The notes under the pieces: generated by a model
What the model was told of the DNA's origin: nothing
Seen by the model: only the letters and a program-made list of their open reading frames with translations
The model's database searches: none
Shown: one piece after another, positions 58,417 to 64,000 of the stretch
Layout: the number at the start of each line of letters is the position of its first letter
Numbering within the stretch: position 1 is the first letter of the stretch
Position numbers and translations under genes: made by a program
Assembly (NCBI GenBank): GCA_023429785.1
Contig: JAEZDD010000001.1
Location: 31,293-95,292, forward strand
Length of the DNA stretch: 64,000 bases
DNA from: Bacillota bacterium
Lineage (GTDB): Bacteria > Bacillota > Clostridia > Oscillospirales > Ruminococcaceae
Reading direction: 5' to 3'

Positions 58417-59721
58417 ATGGATATTCTTGAAAAGCTGAGAATATTGTCTGACGCCGCAAAATATGATGTCGCCTGTACCTCAAGCGGGGTTGACAGAGGC
58501 AACAAGAAAGGGCATATCGGGAATACTGTCAGCGCCGGAATATGCCATAGCTTCGCTGCTGACGGGCGGTGTATTTCACTGTTAAAAGTTCTTTTCAGCA
58601 ATGCGTGCGTTTATGATTGTGAATATTGTGTGAACCGTCGCTCGAATGACGTTCCGCGCGCAACCTTTCTCCCACGTGAGCTTGCCGACCTGACGATAAA
58701 TTTTTATAAGAGAAATTATATTGAAGGGCTTTTTTTAAGCTCAGGTGTCATAGGCAGCCCTGACAAAACTACAGAGCTTATGACTGAATGTATTCTTATC
58801 CTGAGAAATGAGTATAAATTCAGGGGATACATCCACGTTAAAATTATCCCCGGTTCGTCGCCGGAGCTTATAAATTTGCTCGGGACAATCGTCGACAGAG
58901 TGAGCGTCAATATTGAGTTCCCGTCGAATGACAGTCTGAAGCTGCTCGCTCCAGACAAAACTAAAACGTCCATTTTCAAGCCAATGGGTTTTATCACAGA
59001 AAAAATTAAGGAAAGCTCGAATGAAATAATCCGTTACAAAAGCGCGCCGAAATTCGTTCCCGCCGGTCAAAGCACTCAGATGATTGTCGGGGCAACACCT
59101 GAGACCGACTTTAAAATTTTGAATCTTGCCGCCGCTTTGTATAAAAGCTATCAGCTTAAAAGAGTTTTTTACTCCGCTTATGTCCCTATGCAAAGCGGGA
59201 AAAATCTTCCTGCTCTTGATACGAAGCCCGCATTGCTTAGGGAGCATAGGCTTTATCAGGCGGACTGGCTGCTTCGGTTTTATGGCTTTGACGCGGGCGA
59301 GCTTCTCGATGAAAAGCATCAGAATTTTAATCCGCTGATTGACCCGAAATGCAACTGGGCGATAAATAATATCCATCTCTTTCCGGTTGAAATTAATACT
59401 GTCGCTTATGAAATGCTTTTGCGTATTCCGGGGGTTGGAGTGAAAAGTGCGTTAAAAATTAATACAGCGCGAAAGCATTCCGTACTCGATTTCCCTGACC
59501 TTAAAAAAATCGGAGTGGTATTGAAAAGGGCGCAGTATTTCATTCTTTGCAAGGGCAAGGCAATGCCGGGCTTAAAGCTGAGCGGTGAAGCGGCGGTGGC
59601 GGCTATGCTGTCAGACAATGCCCTTGAGCGTGCAACAAGTGAGAGCTTTCAACAGCTTAGCTTTTTTGACTCAAATCCAACACAGGAGGATGAATTCAAA
59701 TGTCTGACCGGTCAGATGTAA
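58417..59721 (+). CDS. Putative DNA modification/repair radical SAM protein (434 aa)
   Basis: The radical SAM cluster reads C-V-Y-D-C-E-Y-C. The long conserved start A-K-Y-D-V-A-C-T-S-S-G and the later P-A-G-Q-S-T-Q-M-I-V-G-A-T match the family annotated as putative DNA modification/repair radical SAM proteins. The C-terminus has helix-hairpin-helix-type I-P-G-V-G-V-K-S-A, which suggests DNA binding. It is the first gene of an operon with a TIGR03915-type repair protein (22-base overlap) and lexA. Confidence 0.9.
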   Translation: MDILEKLRILSDAAKYDVACTSSGVDRGNKKGHIGNTVSAGICHSFAADGRCISLLKVLFSNACVYDCEYCVNRRSNDVPRATFLPRELADLTINFYKRNYIEGLFLSSGVIGSPDKTTELMTECILILRNEYKFRGYIHVKIIPGSSPELINLLGTIVDRVSVNIEFPSNDSLKLLAPDKTKTSIFKPMGFITEKIKESSNEIIRYKSAPKFVPAGQSTQMIVGATPETDFKILNLAAALYKSYQLKRVFYSAYVPMQSGKNLPALDTKPALLREHRLYQADWLLRFYGFDAGELLDEKHQNFNPLIDPKCNWAINNIHLFPVEINTVAYEMLLRIPGVGVKSALKINTARKHSVLDFPDLKKIGVVLKRAQYFILCKGKAMPGLKLSGEAAVAAMLSDNALERATSESFQQLSFFDSNPTQEDEFKCLTGQM

Positions 59722-60494
59722 TTTATATTTATGACGGGACCTTCAACGGCTTTCTTTCATGCGTTTTTGAGAGCTTTTTATTCAAGGAGCTTCCTTTTGG
59801 TATTTTTAGCGAGATTGATGAGCCAATCACCTTACTCTCAAAAAAATATATAGACACTGATAGCATTAAGGCAGAACGCGTTAAAAAAGGCATCATTGAA
59901 AAGGTTTCACCTGACGCATTTGAGCTTTTGAGCCTGTCCTTTCTGACCGAGCTAAAGGAAAAAGAAATGTATATGCTTGATTTTGTCTACTTTTCAATGA
60001 AAAAAGGACGGGCGGCTAGGGATTGCATCACCGAGCCTAGCGTTCACATTCTCGATAAGGCTGTGAGGGGCCTTTTGAATGAATCTCACAATTATAAGGG
60101 CTTCGTCAGGTTTGAGCTTATTAATGGCTATTATATTTCAAAAATTGAGCCGAAGAATTTCGTTCTCCCTTTGTTGCAGCCGCATTTTGTCAACCGCTTC
60201 TATGGTGAGAACTTCGTAATAATCGACCTTGTCCATCATGCTGCACTTGCACACGAGAATGAAAGGACTGAGATTTTCAGCTTTTCAGAAATTGACCTTC
60301 CGAAAACTGATAAGGACGAGGAGGCAATCAAAGCGTTGTGGAAATGCTTTTATAAAACTATTGGAATTAAGGAGCGATACAATCCAAAATGCCGTCAAAA
60401 CCATATGCCGAAAAGATTTTGGTCGAACCTGACGGAGTTTGAGGATGACAGGCTCTGTTCTAATAGCAATGAATTAATTGAAAAATCCGAATAA
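59700..60494 (+). CDS. TIGR03915-family putative DNA repair protein (264 aa)
   Basis: Starts D-V-I-Y-I-Y-D-G-T-F-N-G-F-L-S-C-V-F, the hallmark of this family, and ends with R-Y-N-P-K-C-R-Q-N-H-M-P-K-R-F-W-S-N-L-T-E-F. Always paired with the radical SAM protein. Exact chemistry not established. Start codon lies within the end of the upstream gene. Confidence 0.9.
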   Translation: MSDRSDVIYIYDGTFNGFLSCVFESFLFKELPFGIFSEIDEPITLLSKKYIDTDSIKAERVKKGIIEKVSPDAFELLSLSFLTELKEKEMYMLDFVYFSMKKGRAARDCITEPSVHILDKAVRGLLNESHNYKGFVRFELINGYYISKIEPKNFVLPLLQPHFVNRFYGENFVIIDLVHHAALAHENERTEIFSFSEIDLPKTDKDEEAIKALWKCFYKTIGIKERYNPKCRQNHMPKRFWSNLTEFEDDRLCSNSNELIEKSE

Positions 60495-60513
60495 ATTTGG
60501 AGTGAATGAAGAA

Positions 60514-61122
60514 ATGAGAGTTCTGAACCGGGAATATTTCAGAAAAATTAAAGATTACATCGAGGATTATTTCGGCAGATATGATAAGTCCCCGACTGTT
60601 CGTGAAATTGAAGCCGGAACAAAAATTTCGCGTGCTACTGTTCAGCGTTATTTGGAAATAATGCGCGATAGCGGCGAGATTTATTACAATGGCTTTCGCG
60701 GAATAGAAACCGATAAAATGAGAAAAATGAAAAGTGAAAACTCAACCTTAGTCGGCTTGGTCGGTTCCATTTCATGCGGACAGCCGGCTTTCGCCGAAGA
60801 AAATATCGAAGAGTACTTCCGTCTCCCGACCTCGCTGGTCGGAAGGGGCGAGTATTTTTTGCTGAGAGCCAGCGGTGATTCAATGATAGAAGCTGGCATA
60901 AATGACGGGGATTTGGTTTTGATTCGTCAGCAAAATACAGCATCGGCGGGTCAGATTGTCGTCGCTTTGATTGATAATGACACAACGCTGAAAAGATTCT
61001 TCCCCGAGCCTGAGAATTCAAGGATAAGGCTTCACCCTGAGAATAATTCTATGGACGACTTTTATGTTAGTGAGCTTTTAATTCAAGGGGTAGCGACAAA
61101 AGTATTAAAGGATTTGGTCTGA
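60514..61122 (+). CDS. lexA: LexA-type SOS repressor (202 aa)
   Basis: N-terminal winged helix (about 1-65; T-V-R-E-I-E..K-I-S-R-A-T-V-Q-R-Y-L) plus S24 protease domain. Catalytic Ser123 (G-D-S-M) and Lys160 (T-L-K-R) are present. The scissile bond is Cys88-Gly89 instead of the usual Ala-Gly; the distances 35 and 37 to Ser and Lys equal those of E. coli LexA. ATG at 60514 is downstream of GGAG. No LexA-type GAAC..GTTC box is evident near the operon start. It probably controls its own operon and other repair genes. Confidence 0.88.
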   Translation: MRVLNREYFRKIKDYIEDYFGRYDKSPTVREIEAGTKISRATVQRYLEIMRDSGEIYYNGFRGIETDKMRKMKSENSTLVGLVGSISCGQPAFAEENIEEYFRLPTSLVGRGEYFLLRASGDSMIEAGINDGDLVLIRQQNTASAGQIVVALIDNDTTLKRFFPEPENSRIRLHPENNSMDDFYVSELLIQGVATKVLKDLV

Positions 61123-61170
61123 ATTTTTCCGGCGTCAATTTCTGTTTTTGCAATAGCAAAGCATAATGAA

Positions 61171-61208
61171 AAAAAGAGCAACATATATTGCTCTTTTTTT
61201 ATTTTTTT
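61171..61208 (+). terminator. Terminator of the repair/lexA operon
   Basis: AAAAAGAGCAA-CATATA-TTGCTCTTTTT stem-loop with long T run. Confidence 0.9.
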
Positions 61209-61457
61209 ATAATAGTATTCTTAGTCTATATACAATCGACTCTTTGGTTTATAATGTATTACGTAATTGTTAATATTTTATTATTTAATATTTAAGTCAT
61301 ATTTTTGACATATTTTTGTCGTAAACTGTGATTATCAACATTTTTATGTCGAATATGGTATTAAATTTGGTAATTATTTTGCTGCCAACGCTTCTATAAC
61401 TTATTATAGCAAGAGAATATTCTATTTAGTTGAAAATGAAAGTGGGAGGTAATTATT

Positions 61458-63155
61458 ATGAGGCATTGGTTTGAAAATTTAAAAATCTCAGGTAAATTGC
61501 GAGCTGGGTTTTTGTTCACGGCATTTCTGGGAGTGTTAATTGGTGTGGTTGGTATTATTAGCTTGTTTAATATGTTGAGCAGCCAGCAGGAAACATATGA
61601 TGAGTGTACCTTGGGAATTAAATATTCCGGCTCTGCGGGGATTGATTTTGAAAGGCTGAGAAACAATGTCAGAGACTTGTATATTAACTATGGCACAGAT
61701 AACGATAGTAGAATTCAAACTATTATGACTTCCTTTGACGCTGTGGAGAAGCAGCTTGATAATTATACTCACACAATGGGGAATAGCAGCGAGGAGCAGA
61801 AGCTTTTTAATGCAAGTAAAACTACATATAAGGAATACAAGGAATGCTGCAATCGTATTTTGGAGGCCACTAAAGCCGGCGCGCCTCAAAGCCGTATATT
61901 TGAGCTGATGAATACCGAATGGAAAAGCACTGCGAAAAGCACCGGCGCCGCATTTGATGCATTAATCGTGTATAACGATACTTTGGCAAAGGATAATCTT
62001 GCCGCAGAGAAGCAGTCAGTATGGATTGATATGTTTGTGATGCTTGCTATTGTTGCCATCTCACTTACTATTTCAATCCTCCTGAGTCTTTACATATCCA
62101 AAATAATAGGCAGACCAATACAGGTGTATGCTGCATTCGCTAGCATGGTTTCGGTCGGTGACTTTAGAATTGATACCTTATTAGGCGAAAAGGAACGGAA
62201 ATGGGCAGTTCGAAAGGATGAGGTCGGCGAGCTTGCCAGAGCGTTTGATTCATTAATCCTCAGCACTGATGAACAGGCACAAAAAGCAAAAATTGTTGCA
62301 AGTGGGGATTTGACCGCCAAAATTACTGTCAGGTCAGATGAAGACATTCTTGGAAAAGCATTAACTGACCTAATCGATAGGCTCCATGGCTTGATTTCTT
62401 CTGTATCGACAACATCGGCACAGGTTAGCATTGGTGCCAGTCAGGTTTCCGATAGTGCGCAAGCCCTTTCATCAGGTGCAACAGAGCAGGCTGCAACTGT
62501 TGAGGAATTAACGGCTTCCTCCATGAGCATTTCAGAGCAGGCGGTATTCAATTCCGAAAGCGTTAAGATGGCTGGCGAATATATCAAGCTTGCCGGACAA
62601 GGTGTAACATCAAGCAACGAATACATGGAGAAGCTAAATAAAGCTATTCAGGAAATCGGACAGTCCTCACACGAAATTTCAAAGATAACAAAGCTTGTTG
62701 AGGATATCGCCTTCCAGACAAATATTCTGGCACTTAACGCCGCCGTTGAGGCAGCACATGCCGGGAATGCCGGAAAAGGGTTCGCTGTTGTAGCTGAGGA
62801 GGTTCGCAATCTTGCCGAAAAGTCCGCTTCCGCCGCAAAGCAAACTTCAGATTTAATCCAGAAATCGGTTGATACAGTTTTAGAGGGGGAGCAGCTCGCC
62901 GATATGACAAGCAAGCTTCTGGTCGATGTTGCGGAAAAAACAGTCTTGGTTGTGAACACCATCAAGGAGATTGAAATAGCTTCCGCAGAACAGGCATCGG
63001 CAATTGAACAGATTAACCAGGGGCTTTCACAGGTATCCACAGTGGTTCAAACAAATGCCGCAACCGCGGAGGAAAGCTCTGCTGCCAGTGAGGAGCTAGC
63101 GGCACAGGCACATAATCTTCAGCAGGAGCTTGGGAAATTCAAGCTTCGTAGTTAA
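61458..63155 (+). CDS. Methyl-accepting chemotaxis protein (565 aa)
   Basis: Transmembrane receptor: helix 1 at about 14-36, a four-helix-bundle sensor (about 37-190), helix 2 at about 190-213, HAMP, then the signalling hairpin with the tip E-D-I-A-F-Q-T-N-I-L-A-L-N-A-A-V-E-A. Signals to CheA/CheW. GGGAGG lies upstream. The frame stays open for 19 codons after the TAA with an acidic sequence typical of receptor tails, suggesting a recent stop mutation. Ligand unknown. Confidence 0.93.
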   Translation: MRHWFENLKISGKLRAGFLFTAFLGVLIGVVGIISLFNMLSSQQETYDECTLGIKYSGSAGIDFERLRNNVRDLYINYGTDNDSRIQTIMTSFDAVEKQLDNYTHTMGNSSEEQKLFNASKTTYKEYKECCNRILEATKAGAPQSRIFELMNTEWKSTAKSTGAAFDALIVYNDTLAKDNLAAEKQSVWIDMFVMLAIVAISLTISILLSLYISKIIGRPIQVYAAFASMVSVGDFRIDTLLGEKERKWAVRKDEVGELARAFDSLILSTDEQAQKAKIVASGDLTAKITVRSDEDILGKALTDLIDRLHGLISSVSTTSAQVSIGASQVSDSAQALSSGATEQAATVEELTASSMSISEQAVFNSESVKMAGEYIKLAGQGVTSSNEYMEKLNKAIQEIGQSSHEISKITKLVEDIAFQTNILALNAAVEAAHAGNAGKGFAVVAEEVRNLAEKSASAAKQTSDLIQKSVDTVLEGEQLADMTSKLLVDVAEKTVLVVNTIKEIEIASAEQASAIEQINQGLSQVSTVVQTNAATAEESSAASEELAAQAHNLQQELGKFKLRS

Positions 63156-63375
63156 CGTGTTGCAAGCAGTGCTGAATATGACAGTGAGGAAGATTTTGCG
63201 ATTGAGTCAATATAAGTTATATACAAATTTATCCCTTAATACTATACAATTTGCTAAATTTTAACATTAATATTGTAATATTATAGAAAATAAGTTAATA
63301 TATAAGAAATAGTGAAACAAAATATAATACGTTATTACTTATTATATATACTTAATTTTATGGGGAGATGAATTT

Positions 63376-64000
63376 GTGAGGAAAAAGATTATACTATTTT
63401 TTACAATAATTACTATGTTTTTATTGTCAGCATGCAGCGAAAAAAACCAATCAAGCAGTTCTATTGACAATAGCTTGCCTTCACAAGTTGATTCAAGTCA
63501 AATTGATAATACTATTTCAAACCCAAAGGATAGTAGCACTGTATCACCGGCACAGGTCTCTGGCATGCCAAAGCCTTTTGGAGATTTGAAATCAGATACC
63601 GGCGGAGATGAGAATATGGAATATTATTCAACATTAGGAAAGGATTTAAATTATCTTGATAATCAATTCATACAATTAGTAGGAACTGATACAGTTGACA
63701 AATGGTTAGAAGCTACAAGTACTTATTACAATGACTTAGTAAAAGTCAGCGAAAATGCTAATCTATATTCTTTTATTATTCATTTTAATATTCCGGATGA
63801 AACTGTAAGAAATATTATTGTTAAACAGCGTGAATTCTTAATTTCACAAAAAATTGGTAGTGAGTACTACTTAACCGATAAAGAAATTGACTTATTATTG
63901 TCAAAAGACGACAAAGCTGTTGCTAAATATTTTGTAAGTGAAAATGCTATTGAAAAAGACGGGAAAATTTATTCACCTAAATGGATTTATACACATTCTA
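63376..64000 (+). CDS. Lipoprotein of unknown function, 3' end missing
   Basis: GTG start with GGGGAG upstream; the frame runs to the window edge (208 codons). A signal peptide (V-R-K-K-I-I-L-F-F..F-L-L) ends in the lipobox L-S-A-C, so it is predicted to be membrane-tethered. After it comes a Ser/Asn-rich linker and a helical or mixed domain starting near residue 75. No family recognised. More AT-rich than its neighbours. Confidence 0.7.
   Translation, partial: MRKKIILFFTIITMFLLSACSEKNQSSSSIDNSLPSQVDSSQIDNTISNPKDSSTVSPAQVSGMPKPFGDLKSDTGGDENMEYYSTLGKDLNYLDNQFIQLVGTDTVDKWLEATSTYYNDLVKVSENANLYSFIIHFNIPDETVRNIIVKQREFLISQKIGSEYYLTDKEIDLLLSKDDKAVAKYFVSENAIEKDGKIYSPKWIYTHS

Overview
The window reads as the chromosome of a low-GC, anaerobic, endospore-forming member of the Clostridia. 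The protein flavour suggests an Oscillospiraceae/Ruminococcaceae-like genome, but this is inferred from family content only. Support comes from the cotJABC spore-coat operon, a CotF-like coat protein, a YtaF homologue, a BclA-like collagen protein, several 2[4Fe-4S] ferredoxins, a PPi-type phosphofructokinase, subunits of a Na+-pumping decarboxylase and a 2-hydroxyacyl-CoA dehydratase activase system. Genes are densely packed on both strands and usually separated by clear hairpin terminators. I recognised no rRNA, tRNA, CRISPR array or intact insertion sequence.

Layout. 1-4.2 kb: a truncated DUF2156 gene, a GNAT gene, a Crp/Fnr regulator divergent from a ferredoxin with a perfect palindrome between them, a CotF-like coat protein and an EFR1-type flavodoxin/ferredoxin. 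4.5-10.4 kb: a DUF4405 membrane protein, then an operon of substrate-binding/vWA lipoprotein, XpaC-like protein, second substrate-binding protein and TelA. 10.4-15.7 kb: small metabolic and repair-type genes, a repeat-like non-coding stretch, a GtrA-CDF transporter operon, a degenerate MNT plus HEPN pair and a 41-residue membrane peptide. 15.8-29.3 kb: flippase, deoD, ssDNA-binding protein, PPi-PFK, two uncharacterised proteins, two TrkA-type proteins, the split dehydratase activase, ytaF and birA. 29.3-38.9 kb: gap, a histidine-kinase-like protein, pyrG, a LiaF-like protein, ferredoxin, M20 peptidase, pilT and cotJABC. 39-49 kb: a zinc-ribbon membrane protein, an EAL-CBS-GGDEF protein, oadG/oadB, tcdA, uppP, a D,D-carboxypeptidase, rrf2-nadA and cysK. 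49-57 kb: radical SAM protein, PAP2 phosphatase, nagA, an ABC transporter and a glycosyltransferase. 57-64 kb: the collagen-like protein divergent from a 24-residue peptide that is half cysteine, a DNA-repair/lexA operon, a chemotaxis receptor and a truncated lipoprotein gene.

The two most unusual signals are non-coding or very small. First, a leader of about 147 nt is present twice in near-identical form, upstream of gtrA-CDF (minus strand) and of rrf2-nadA (plus strand). In both copies the promoter-to-element and element-to-start distances match, and it folds into the same three-stem arrangement; it looks like a cis-regulatory RNA or a mobile promoter/leader cassette. Second, a complete tiny transcription unit at about 58.1-58.3 kb encodes a 24-residue Cys/Arg peptide divergently from the collagen-like gene. 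Both have sigma-K-like -10 elements, suggesting a spore-surface pair.
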